Positions 1-6,320 of a DNA stretch of 7,527 nt are shown in pieces. The notes beneath the pieces were generated by a model. It did no database searches and was not told where the DNA came from. It saw only the letters and a list, made by a program, of their open reading frames with translations. This stretch comes from Anaerolineae bacterium (lineage in GTDB: Bacteria > Chloroflexota > Anaerolineae > B4-G1). The translations under genes were made by a program, and so were the position numbers. Where the stretch lies: contig JALWUZ010000157.1 of NCBI GenBank assembly GCA_027079895.1, positions 1 through 7,527 of the forward strand. Reading direction: 5' to 3'. How positions within the stretch are numbered: the first letter of the stretch is position 1; the number at the start of each line of letters is the position of its first letter.

Positions 1-1107
1 GTTCCCCACCCGATCCTGCTGCGCGACCTGCGCCCCGGCCAGGCGGTGCTCCTGGACGATGGCCGCCTGGAACTGACCGTCGTCCAGGCGGGCGAGGGCT
101 GCCTGAAATGCCGCGTGGTCAACGGCGGGGTGCTGACCTCTCACAAAGGCATCAACGTCCCCGGCGCGGACCTGCGCTTCTCCGCCCTGACCGACAAAGA
201 CCGCGCCGATGTGCTCTTCGCGCTGGAACAGGGGGTGGACTTCTTCGCCCTCTCCTTCGTCCGCCGCGCCGCCGACGTGCGCGAACTGCGGCAGTTCCTC
301 AAGGGCTCTCCGGCCTCGATCGTCGCCAAGATCGAGAAGCCGGAGGCCCTGCTGGTCTTCGACGCCATCCTGGCCGAGTCCGACGGGGTGATGGTGGCGC
401 GGGGCGACCTGGGGGTGGAGACGCCCGCCGAGGAGGTCCCGTTTCACCAGAAACGGATCATCCGCGCCTGCAATCAGGTCGGCAAACCGGTCATCACCGC
501 CACCCAGATGCTCCAGACGATGATCGAGAACCCCCGCCCCACGCGGGCCGAGGCCTCCGATGTCGCCAACGCCATCCTCGACGGCACCGACGCGGTGATG
601 CTCTCCGGCGAGACGGCGGTCGGTCGCTATCCGGTGGAGGCGGTGGAGACGATGGCCCGCATATGCGCCAACGCCGAGGCTCACCTGCCGGAGGGCCGCC
701 TGTTGTACGAGGAGTCCCCCCACCACGACACCATCACCGAGGCCATCAGTTGCGCCGCCGTCGAAATCGCCAACGAGGTTCACGCGCGGGCGATCATCAC
801 GGCGACGATGTCGGGCCGGACGGCGCAGATGGTCGCCCGGCACCGGCCGGCGGTGCCGATCGTGGCGGTGACGCCCAACCGCACCACGTTAGCGCGGATG
901 TCTCTGGTGTGGGGAGTGATTCCGGTTCAGGTGGGGGAGTTCGCCACCACCGACGCGATGGTCACGACGATGGTGCAGGTCGCCCGCCGCGAGGGAATCG
1001 TCGCCTGGGGGGATACGGTGGTGCTGACGGCCGGCATCCCCTTCGGCGGCGGCGGGGAGACCAACTTGCTCAAAGTCCACGTGGTGGGGGAGGAGGACGG
1101 CGACTGA
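1..1107 (+). CDS. pyk: Pyruvate kinase, 5'-truncated by the window edge
   Basis: Pyruvate kinase catalyses the last step of glycolysis in the cytoplasm, transferring phosphate from phosphoenolpyruvate to ADP. The reading frame is open from base 1, so the gene begins upstream of the window. The GTG at 46 is an internal codon, not a start. 368 residues are visible. Aligning the catalytic residues with E. coli PykF (470 aa, from memory) suggests about 110 N-terminal residues are missing. Visible in order are the end of the B domain, the TIM-barrel half with the active-site block AKIEKPE (catalytic Lys at 328-330), the metal-site block MVARGDLGVE, the ITATQML segment, TRAEASDVANAILDG, MLSGET, and a C-terminal allosteric domain ending TAGIPFGGGGETN. 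The TGA stop is at 1105-1107. No extra C-terminal PEP-utiliser domain is present. The family call is very secure. The residues that decide potassium dependence lie outside the window. Confidence 0.97.
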   Translation, partial: VPHPILLRDLRPGQAVLLDDGRLELTVVQAGEGCLKCRVVNGGVLTSHKGINVPGADLRFSALTDKDRADVLFALEQGVDFFALSFVRRAADVRELRQFLKGSPASIVAKIEKPEALLVFDAILAESDGVMVARGDLGVETPAEEVPFHQKRIIRACNQVGKPVITATQMLQTMIENPRPTRAEASDVANAILDGTDAVMLSGETAVGRYPVEAVETMARICANAEAHLPEGRLLYEESPHHDTITEAISCAAVEIANEVHARAIITATMSGRTAQMVARHRPAVPIVAVTPNRTTLARMSLVWGVIPVQVGEFATTDAMVTTMVQVARREGIVAWGDTVVLTAGIPFGGGGETNLLKVHVVGEEDGD

Positions 1108-1117
1108 GACCGGCCTG

Positions 1118-1603
1118 TCAGTCGGCGGCCGCGGACGGCTCCGGGGCGGGGCCCTCCTGAACCTGCGGGGTGACGGAGGTGCCGCAGTAGGGGCAGAGCG
1201 ACCAGGTCATCCGCAGCGGACGGCCACAACTGGGGCAGGCCACCTTCAACTGCGTGTGGCAGGCGGGGCAGAACAGGTAATCGCTCTTCACCCGCTGGCC
1301 GCAGCCGGGGCACACCTCCGGCTCCTCGATGGCTTGCAGCAACGCCTCCTGCTCTAACGAACGCTCGTAGGCTTCGGCCAGCGTCTCGCGCGGGCGCAGC
1401 ATCAGGTAGACCACCAGGCCGATGACCGGGATGAGGAGCACCAACAACGTCGCCAGAATCTGCGCCAAAATGTCGCGGGAACGGGAGCGGATGTCCCGGA
1501 AAGTCCAGATCGCCAGCCCGCCCACCAACGCGGTCGTGATTCCCCCGCACACGGTGGACAAGATCGTCAGGTACAGCGGGATGCTCGCCAGTATTTTCTC
1601 CAT
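1118..1603 (-). CDS. Membrane protein with two TM helices and a double zinc ribbon
   Basis: This is a 161-aa protein of unknown function. Two hydrophobic helices (about residues 8-34 and 46-69) come first. The second, ending LLIPVIGLVVYLMLRPRE, resembles the PLDc_N-type membrane segment. A short charged, Leu/Glu-rich linker (72-96) follows, possibly a coiled coil. Next are two CxxC...CxxC zinc ribbons: C98/C101/C112/C115 and C123/C126/C137/C140. A Pro/Ala/Glu-rich tail ends the protein. The ribbons probably sit in the cytoplasm. The ATG at 1603 is preceded on the minus strand by AAGGAG (1613-1618) nine bases upstream, and a perfect TATAAT lies just beyond it. The gene is divergent from radC and convergent with pyruvate kinase, with stops 10 bases apart. 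From memory, similar small zinc-ribbon proteins are common in Chloroflexota. Scaffold, sensor and nucleic-acid or protein binding are all possible; no enzyme motif is seen. Confidence 0.88.
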   Translation of the reverse strand: MEKILASIPLYLTILSTVCGGITTALVGGLAIWTFRDIRSRSRDILAQILATLLVLLIPVIGLVVYLMLRPRETLAEAYERSLEQEALLQAIEEPEVCPGCGQRVKSDYLFCPACHTQLKVACPSCGRPLRMTWSLCPYCGTSVTPQVQEGPAPEPSAAAD

Positions 1604-1666
1604 CGAGGACTACTCCTTCGGTTCGAGTGGACGATATTATACCATCGGCCTGGACAGGAGCAAGTG
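1604..1666. promoter_or_regulatory. Divergent promoter region, best match on the minus strand
   Basis: The spacer between the zinc-ribbon gene and radC holds an AT-rich island in otherwise GC-rich DNA. On the minus strand 1636-1641 reads TATAAT, a perfect -10 hexamer. A weak -35 (TTGCTC, 3 of 6) lies 16 bases upstream of it and overlaps the radC start region. Transcription would begin near 1628, giving a leader of about 25 bases before the zinc-ribbon ATG. On the plus strand the same island reads TATTAT (1635-1640, 5 of 6), but without a recognisable -35. CGAT (1632-1635) and ATCG (1644-1647) flank the island as a short inverted repeat that could be an operator, though this is too short to trust. 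Confidence 0.45.
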
Positions 1667-2383
1667 ATGGCTCAGGATGTCGCCCGCACCCGCATCAAGG
1701 ATTTGCCCACCGGCGAGCGTCCCCGCGAGCGGCTGGCCCGCGTCGGGGAAGGTGCGCTTTCGACGACGGAACTCCTGGCGATCATCCTGCGCACTGGCGT
1801 AGGCGGGGAAAGTGCCCTCGACTTGGCTCAGCGGCTTCTGAGCCGTTACAAGGGGCTGGCGGGGCTGGCCCGCGCCGACTTCGCCGAATTGCGGGCCGAA
1901 AAGGGGCTCGGCGAGGCCAAGACGGCCCAACTCAAGGCCGCCCTGGAACTGGGCCGCCGTCTGCTGCTGGCCGCACTGGACGACCGGCCGGTCGTGCATA
2001 GCCCCACCGAGGTAGCCCAACTCTTGCAGGCCGAGATGGCCCATCAGGAACAGGAGCACCTGCGGGTGCTGTACCTCGACACCCGCAACCGCGTCATTGG
2101 GGCAGACACGGTCAGCATAGGCGGGCTCAACACCAGTTACATCCGCGTCGCCGACGTGTTCCGTCGGGCCGTCAGACAGGGCTGCGCCTCCATCATCATC
2201 GCTCACAATCACCCATCCGGCGACCCCTCCCCATCGCGGGATGACGTGGAGTTGACCCGGCGGCTGGTCGCGGCCGGCCACCTGCTGGACATCGAGGTAC
2301 TCGATCACCTGGTCATCGGACAGGGGCGGTTCGTCAGCATGCGCGAGCGCGGCCTGGGGTTCGACGACGAGGGGCGTATTTGA
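1667..2383 (+). CDS. radC: RadC family protein (JAB/MPN domain, UPF0758)
   Basis: This 238-aa protein is full length for the family. Residues 1-100 form the N-terminal helical UPF0758 region, with a helix-hairpin-helix-like segment near 70-97 (GLGEAKTAQLKAALELGRR). Residues 105-233 form the JAB1/MPN metalloprotease-fold domain. Its JAMM motif is complete: H180, H182, S190 and D193 within AHNHPSGDPSPSRDD, so zinc binding is expected. RadC proteins were named for a supposed role in DNA repair, but their biochemical function is still unsettled. I choose the ATG at 1667 over the GTG at 1664 because AGGAG (1656-1660) lies six bases before it, the better spacing. The gene heads a plus-strand run; the next start is 23 bases past its stop. 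The family assignment is secure; the cellular role is not. Confidence 0.95.
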   Translation: MAQDVARTRIKDLPTGERPRERLARVGEGALSTTELLAIILRTGVGGESALDLAQRLLSRYKGLAGLARADFAELRAEKGLGEAKTAQLKAALELGRRLLLAALDDRPVVHSPTEVAQLLQAEMAHQEQEHLRVLYLDTRNRVIGADTVSIGGLNTSYIRVADVFRRAVRQGCASIIIAHNHPSGDPSPSRDDVELTRRLVAAGHLLDIEVLDHLVIGQGRFVSMRERGLGFDDEGRI

Positions 2384-2394
2384 TGGAATCACAC

Positions 2395-2403
2395 AGGAGG
2401 TGA
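2395..2403 (+). promoter_or_regulatory. Strong Shine-Dalgarno site (AGGAGGTGA)
   Basis: Nine consecutive bases are complementary to the usual 16S rRNA 3' tail, placed just before the ATG at 2407 (GGAGG core to ATG is six bases). It is the longest ribosome-binding match in the window. It fixes the start of the CBM-like protein and suggests efficient translation. Confidence 0.8.
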
Positions 2404-2406
2404 CAC

Positions 2407-3741
2407 ATGGCGCAAAATTTGTTGAGGAACGGAGGATTCGAGGCCGACTGGGGGGAGGAAAGTTCCCACCACGTGCGGATTTTTCCGGTAGGAGCGGCGC
2501 CTTACGAGACCGACATCGGCAACATCGCCAGCCCGCCGGGCTGGGTAGTCTGGTTCCGCCACGACCCCGGCACCTGGGATCAGCCGGAATCGCGGGACGC
2601 CTGGGATTACGTGGACGAGCACCGGGTACACAGCGGGAGGAAGGGGTATCTCATCTTCACCTTCTACCGCAAGCACGACGCCGGCCTCATGCAGCAAGTT
2701 CACGTCCAGCCGGGAACTCGCCTGCGACTGACCGCCTGGGCGCACGCCTGGAGCAACTGTCAGGGGCGACCGAACACCGACGACCCCCGTTGGAGCGAGG
2801 GCCCCGGTCACGGGCCCGGCTTCCTGCTGGAAGGGGACGAGCCCCCGACCGATAGCCCCGGCACCGCCGACGACTGGCGCAACTTCACTTTCTACGTCGG
2901 CATTGACCCCACCGGCGGCACCAACCCCTTCGCCGACACCGTTGTTTGGGGACGGGGGGCGCACATCTACAACGAGTACGCCCAGGTGCCGCCCGTCGAG
3001 GCGGTCGCCCAGGGGGACACGGTGACGGTTTTCCTGCGCAGCAAGACGCTCTGGCCGTTCAAGCACAACGATGCCTACTGGGACGACGCGGAACTGGTCA
3101 TCGTCGGCGCGGAGGAGCCGCCGGAGCACGAGACTACCCCGTCGGCCAAGTTGAGCCATCGGCCCGACAGCCTGCGCGTCGGCGACGCGGTGACGCTCGA
3201 AGCGCGGTCGCTCGCCGGTCTGACCAACGTCCACCTGACCGTCCGGCAGCCGTCGGGCGATTCGCTCCCCGTCGGTGCCCCCAAGATCGGACGGGACGGC
3301 AGCCAGCACACCTGGACTTACACCGTCGGCCCGCTGAAGGAGTCCGGCGAGTACCAGGCCACCTTCACCGCCTCCGGCGGGGTGCTGACGACCCACAGTT
3401 TCCAGGTCGCGCCGGCCCCCACCGCCGCGGAGCCGAGCGAGCGCGGCCGGCCCAGGGTGCAGTACGAGCGCACCTACGTCCTGCTGCCCCCCGGCGCGAG
3501 CGTCGAGTGGGCGTTGGCGGCGGTGGACGGCACGTGGGAAGACCGCCATTACACCATCGGCAGCAGTGCCGACGACGCCGGTATGGGCGACCTGGACAAG
3601 CGGCGGGTGATCGCCGTCAACCCCGGACTGTGGCCCAGCGACCTGCGGGAGTTCTTCGCCCGCTACTACCCCGGCGTCGAGTACGTCCCGCTGGAGGCCG
3701 CCTCGCCGGACGACCTGCGGGCCAAGTTGCGTCAGATGTGA
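2407..3741 (+). CDS. CBM-like multidomain protein with Ig-like and unassigned C-terminal domains
   Basis: This 444-aa protein has no recognised enzyme motif. Residues 1-235 look like a beta-sandwich carbohydrate-binding module of the CBM4/9 kind. It opens with the typical NLLRNGGFEADW, contains many Trp and Tyr residues, and closes with AYWDDAELVIVG, a characteristic last strand. A Pro/Glu linker (236-246) follows, then an Ig-like or Big-type beta domain (about 247-335, ending GEYQATFTASGGV...SFQV). After a second linker (336-348) comes a C-terminal alpha/beta-looking domain (350-444) with YERTYVLLPP, GSSADDAG, RRVIAVNPG and FFARYYPGVEYVPLEA; I cannot name it. The N-terminus (MAQNLLRNGG) shows no signal peptide, lipobox or TM helix, although such modules are usually extracellular. 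The start is fixed by the strong Shine-Dalgarno site. The gene sits 23 bases after radC and 36 before the aminotransferase, probably in one transcript. Binding of a glycan is inference. Confidence 0.85.
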   Translation: MAQNLLRNGGFEADWGEESSHHVRIFPVGAAPYETDIGNIASPPGWVVWFRHDPGTWDQPESRDAWDYVDEHRVHSGRKGYLIFTFYRKHDAGLMQQVHVQPGTRLRLTAWAHAWSNCQGRPNTDDPRWSEGPGHGPGFLLEGDEPPTDSPGTADDWRNFTFYVGIDPTGGTNPFADTVVWGRGAHIYNEYAQVPPVEAVAQGDTVTVFLRSKTLWPFKHNDAYWDDAELVIVGAEEPPEHETTPSAKLSHRPDSLRVGDAVTLEARSLAGLTNVHLTVRQPSGDSLPVGAPKIGRDGSQHTWTYTVGPLKESGEYQATFTASGGVLTTHSFQVAPAPTAAEPSERGRPRVQYERTYVLLPPGASVEWALAAVDGTWEDRHYTIGSSADDAGMGDLDKRRVIAVNPGLWPSDLREFFARYYPGVEYVPLEAASPDDLRAKLRQM

Positions 3742-3777
3742 GCGCGTTCTACAAAACCCTGTTTTCAAGGAGGTCAC

Positions 3778-4947
3778 ATGCATCGCGTGCGCAATTTCGT
3801 CTCGGAACGGATCTCCAACGTTCCGCCTTCCGGCATCCGCCGCTTCTTCGACATCGCCGCCACGATGGAGGATGTCATCAGCCTCGGCATCGGCGAGCCG
3901 GATTTCGACACCCCGGAGCCGATCGTCCGCGCCGGCATCGCGGCCCTGGAGCGCGGGGAGACCCATTACTCGTCCAACTCCGGCCTGATGGAACTGCGGC
4001 GGGCGATCGCCGAGCACCTGGACCGGATGTACGGCCAGACTTACAATCCGGCCAGCGAAATCCTGGTGACGGTCGGCGTCTCCGAGGCCCTCTACCTGGC
4101 CCTGGCCGCCACGCTCGACCCCGGCGACGAGGTGATCGTGCCGGAGCCCTGCTTCGTCTCCTACGCGCCGGAGGTCATCTTCGCCGGCGGGAAGCCGGTC
4201 ATCATCCCCACCCGCGTGGAGAACGGCTTCCAGGTCACGGCGGAGGAGATCGCGGCGGCCATCACCCCGCGTACCAAAGTGCTCCTCATCGGCTACCCCA
4301 ACAATCCCACCGGCGCGGTGATGAGCCGCGAACGGCTCAACTCGATCGCCGCCATCGCCAAGCAGCACGACCTGCTGGTCATCTCCGACGAGATCTACGA
4401 CCGGCTGGTCTACGGCACGGAGCACGTCTGCTTCCCCAGCCTGCCGGGGATGTACAGCCGCACCGTCTTGCTGCAAGGGTTCTCCAAAGCCTACGCCATG
4501 ACCGGCTGGCGGATTGGGTACATCGCGGCTCCGGCGGAGATTCTGGAGATGATGCGCCGGGTTCACCAGTACACGATTATGTGCGCCCCGACGGTGAGCC
4601 AGTACGCCGCGCTGGCCGCCCTGAAGGAAGGCGAGCCTTACGTGCAGGAGATGGTGGCCGAGTACGACCGACGGCGGCGGCTCATCGTGGACGGGCTGAA
4701 CGAAATCGGGTTGAAGTGCTTCGAGCCCCAGGGAGCCTTCTACGCCTTCCCGTCCATCGAGGTCACCGGGATGGATGAGAACGAGTTCGCCGAGAAACTG
4801 CTCCACGAGGAGCGGGTGGCGGTGGTGCCCGGCAGTGCCTTCGGCGCGGCGGGGAAGGGGTACGTGCGCTGCTCCTACGCCACCGCTTACGAGAAGATCG
4901 AGGAGGCGTTGGAGCGTCTGCACCGCTTCGTGCGCCGGCATGGATGA
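3778..4947 (+). CDS. PLP-dependent aminotransferase, class I/II (AspC/PatA-like)
   Basis: This 389-aa cytoplasmic enzyme has the length usual for fold-type I aminotransferases and transfers an amino group between an amino acid and a 2-oxo acid. The active site is complete: SLGIGEPDF (35-43) near the substrate pocket, YPNNPTG (173-179, N176 contacting PLP), SDEIYDRLVYG (D204 and Y207 on the cofactor), GFSKAYAMTGWRIGY with Schiff-base Lys K237 and phosphate-binding R245, and the C-terminal substrate-carboxylate Arg R364 in YVRCSYA. The overall pattern fits the broad aspartate/aromatic/PatA group. Substrate cannot be read from sequence; aspartate, alanine or aromatic amino acids are all possible. 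AAGGAGGT at 3767-3774 supports the ATG at 3778. The stop at 4945-4947 lies 22 bases before the preferred start of the peptidase gene, suggesting co-transcription. Confidence 0.94.
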   Translation: MHRVRNFVSERISNVPPSGIRRFFDIAATMEDVISLGIGEPDFDTPEPIVRAGIAALERGETHYSSNSGLMELRRAIAEHLDRMYGQTYNPASEILVTVGVSEALYLALAATLDPGDEVIVPEPCFVSYAPEVIFAGGKPVIIPTRVENGFQVTAEEIAAAITPRTKVLLIGYPNNPTGAVMSRERLNSIAAIAKQHDLLVISDEIYDRLVYGTEHVCFPSLPGMYSRTVLLQGFSKAYAMTGWRIGYIAAPAEILEMMRRVHQYTIMCAPTVSQYAALAALKEGEPYVQEMVAEYDRRRRLIVDGLNEIGLKCFEPQGAFYAFPSIEVTGMDENEFAEKLLHEERVAVVPGSAFGAAGKGYVRCSYATAYEKIEEALERLHRFVRRHG

Positions 4948-4969
4948 GTCCGCCGAACGGAGTACACCG

Positions 4970-6142
4970 ATGGAAGAACCTCACGACGAGCAAACTTCGG
5001 CGTTGGTGGTCATTGCTCAACTGCGGCGGCAACTGGCGGACCTGATGTCCGTCGAAGAGCATACCGTCCTGCAACCGCCGGTGCGGGCCATTTCCTTCCG
5101 GGGACGGCTGCTCGGCGACCCCACCTCCGCCTTCGAGGAGATGAGCCGCCGCTTCGCCCGTTACGGCTACGTCGCCTCCATCCACAACGCCCCCGACGGG
5201 CGGCACGAGGTGGTGGCTTTCGAGAAGGTCGAGCGCAAGCCGCCGCGGGTGGGGGTCAACGTCTTCCTGTTCACCCTGACCGTCGCCAGCGTGCTCTTCA
5301 TCGGGGCGGGGTACGGCTTGCAGGACGCCGGGATCGAGGTCAAGACGATCACCGACTCGTTCTGGCTCCCCATCCGCTACTGGTACCTCGGCATCCCTTT
5401 CACCGCGACGCTGCTGGGGATTCTGCTGGCCCACGAACTGAGCCACTACTTCGTCGCCCACCGGTACGGCTCCCCGGTCAGCCTGCCCTACTTCATCCCC
5501 ATGCCCATCAGCATCATCGGGACGATGGGGGCGGTCATCACCCAGCAGGCCCCTATGCGCGACCGCAAGGCCCTGTTCGACATCGGCGTGGCGGGGCCCA
5601 TCGGCGGCTTGCTCGTCTCCATCCCGCTCCTCGTCGTGGGGCTGAAGATGTCCCAGGTCGGGCCGCCGCCCCCCGGCGTGACGAGCGCGTTCCAGGAGGG
5701 GAACTCGCTCCTCTACGCCGGACTCAAGTACCTGGTCTTCGGGCGGTTCCTCCCCAGCCACGGCGAGGACGTCTGGCTGCACTCGGTGGCCTTCGCGGCC
5801 TGGGCCGGGCTGCTGGTGACGATGGTCAACCTGGTGCCGGTCGGGCAACTGGACGGCGGTCACGTCAGTTACGCCCTCCTGGGGCCCAAGTCCAAGTACC
5901 TGGGGTTCGCCGCCATCGGCGCCATGTTCGCCTGGGGGATCTGGCTGAGCCTCACCGGCAACGATGCGGGCTCTTTCTGGCTCCTCTGGGCGGTCATCAA
6001 CCTGTCGCTGAACGCCCGTCACCCGCCGCCCCTCAACGACGTGAGCCGTCTGGACGGCGGGCGTATCCTGTTCGGCCTGGGCGTGCTGGTGCTCTTCATC
6101 CTCATCTTTATGCCCGCGCCGTTGCAAGAGGTCACTTTCTGA
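4970..6142 (+). CDS. M50 (site-2 protease family) membrane zinc metallopeptidase
   Basis: This is a 390-aa polytopic membrane protein. Residues 1-92 form a soluble N-terminal region (helical, then FRGRLLGD...RFARYGYVAS). Hydrophobic segments follow at about 96-118, 137-163, 203-228, 270-290, 306-328 and 366-384, with further short stretches between. The zinc motif HELSH (H155, E156, H159) lies in the second, and NLVPVGQLDGGH (287-298, D295) supplies the expected Asp ligand, so the protease site looks intact. The family cleaves membrane-embedded substrates such as anti-sigma factors; the substrate here is unknown. It resembles the cyanobacterial/plant EGY-type branch more than RseP, as no PDZ domain is seen. 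I prefer the ATG at 4970, which has GGAG (4959-4962) seven bases upstream. An in-frame ATG at 4940 overlaps the aminotransferase stop but lacks a Shine-Dalgarno site. A second LDGG (361-364) near the C-terminus is odd. The stop lies inside a direct repeat flanking a small element. Confidence 0.93.
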   Translation: MEEPHDEQTSALVVIAQLRRQLADLMSVEEHTVLQPPVRAISFRGRLLGDPTSAFEEMSRRFARYGYVASIHNAPDGRHEVVAFEKVERKPPRVGVNVFLFTLTVASVLFIGAGYGLQDAGIEVKTITDSFWLPIRYWYLGIPFTATLLGILLAHELSHYFVAHRYGSPVSLPYFIPMPISIIGTMGAVITQQAPMRDRKALFDIGVAGPIGGLLVSIPLLVVGLKMSQVGPPPPGVTSAFQEGNSLLYAGLKYLVFGRFLPSHGEDVWLHSVAFAAWAGLLVTMVNLVPVGQLDGGHVSYALLGPKSKYLGFAAIGAMFAWGIWLSLTGNDAGSFWLLWAVINLSLNARHPPPLNDVSRLDGGRILFGLGVLVLFILIFMPAPLQEVTF

Positions 6143-6300
6143 GATAAGGCTTTTCAACGTTCTAACCTTCGACGGGTGAACAAGGGGGTATCCCGGCGAT
6201 TGAGCCGTGCGCTATTGGAGGACGCTGGGTAGGCGATGGCAATGCCATCGCCTACCCCTTTGACCGTAAGCGTGAGAATTTTGAAAAGCCCTATTCTGAG
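6137..6300. mobile_element. MITE-like element (about 150 bp) with flanking target duplication
   Basis: The gap between the peptidase and epimerase genes is nearly filled by a structured element, 6144-6293. Its ends are imperfect inverted repeats. 6145-6157 reads TAAGGCTTTTCAA and the complement of 6293-6281 reads TAGGGCTTTTCAA; over 22 bases 18 positions match. Further in, a gapped similarity continues (CTT, ACGG, CAA, GGGGTA, GGCGAT in the same order on both arms). TTCTGAG occurs as a perfect direct repeat on both sides (6137-6143 and 6294-6300), as expected for a target-site duplication; extended to eight bases it matches 7 of 8. No ORF lies inside, so mobility would need a transposase from elsewhere. 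I cannot assign an IS family. The left repeat copy includes the peptidase's last codon and stop. Confidence 0.65.
6227..6257. repeat. 31-base perfect palindrome (hairpin) inside the element
   Basis: Arms 6227-6241 and 6243-6257 are perfect 15-base reverse complements around a single central A. As RNA this would fold with about 13-14 paired bases and a loop of 3-5. No T-run follows on either strand, so it is a poor intrinsic terminator. It looks like a dispersed REP-like or foldback motif. The GGGTAGGCGATGG sequence of its arms is echoed in degenerate form at 6184-6200. Confidence 0.85.
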
Positions 6301-6320
6301 CGGAGGATTGCGGAGGAGCG

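Noticed and set aside
46..48. GTG as the start of pyruvate kinase
   Set aside because: The frame is open upstream to base 1 with B-domain-like sequence, and the protein would lack an essential N-terminal part of the barrel; the gene is simply cut by the window.
2946..4778. 610-aa open frame on the plus strand crossing the gene boundary at 3741-3778
   Set aside because: Low-complexity Arg/Gly/Pro/Ala translation in another frame of two real genes, with no Shine-Dalgarno site; a GC-bias artefact.
2389..4941. 850-aa open frame on the minus strand across the CBM-like and aminotransferase genes
   Set aside because: It is antisense to two well-supported genes. The translation is rich in Arg, Gly, Asp, His and Val with no recognisable domain, as expected for a GC-rich shadow frame.
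4940..4942. ATG overlapping the aminotransferase stop as the start of the M50 gene
   Set aside because: No Shine-Dalgarno site precedes it, whereas the in-frame ATG at 4970 has GGAG at good spacing; translational coupling cannot be excluded.
4763..6157. 464-aa open frame on the minus strand opposite the M50 gene
   Set aside because: The sense strand has HELSH and LDGG motifs and membrane helices; the antisense product is a charged low-complexity sequence without domains.
6260..6297. TTGACC (5 of 6 to a -35) at 6260-6265 as a possible promoter for the epimerase inside the element
   Set aside because: No acceptable -10 lies 15-19 bases downstream; TATTCT at 6292-6297 is 26 bases away. It cannot be supported without TSS data.
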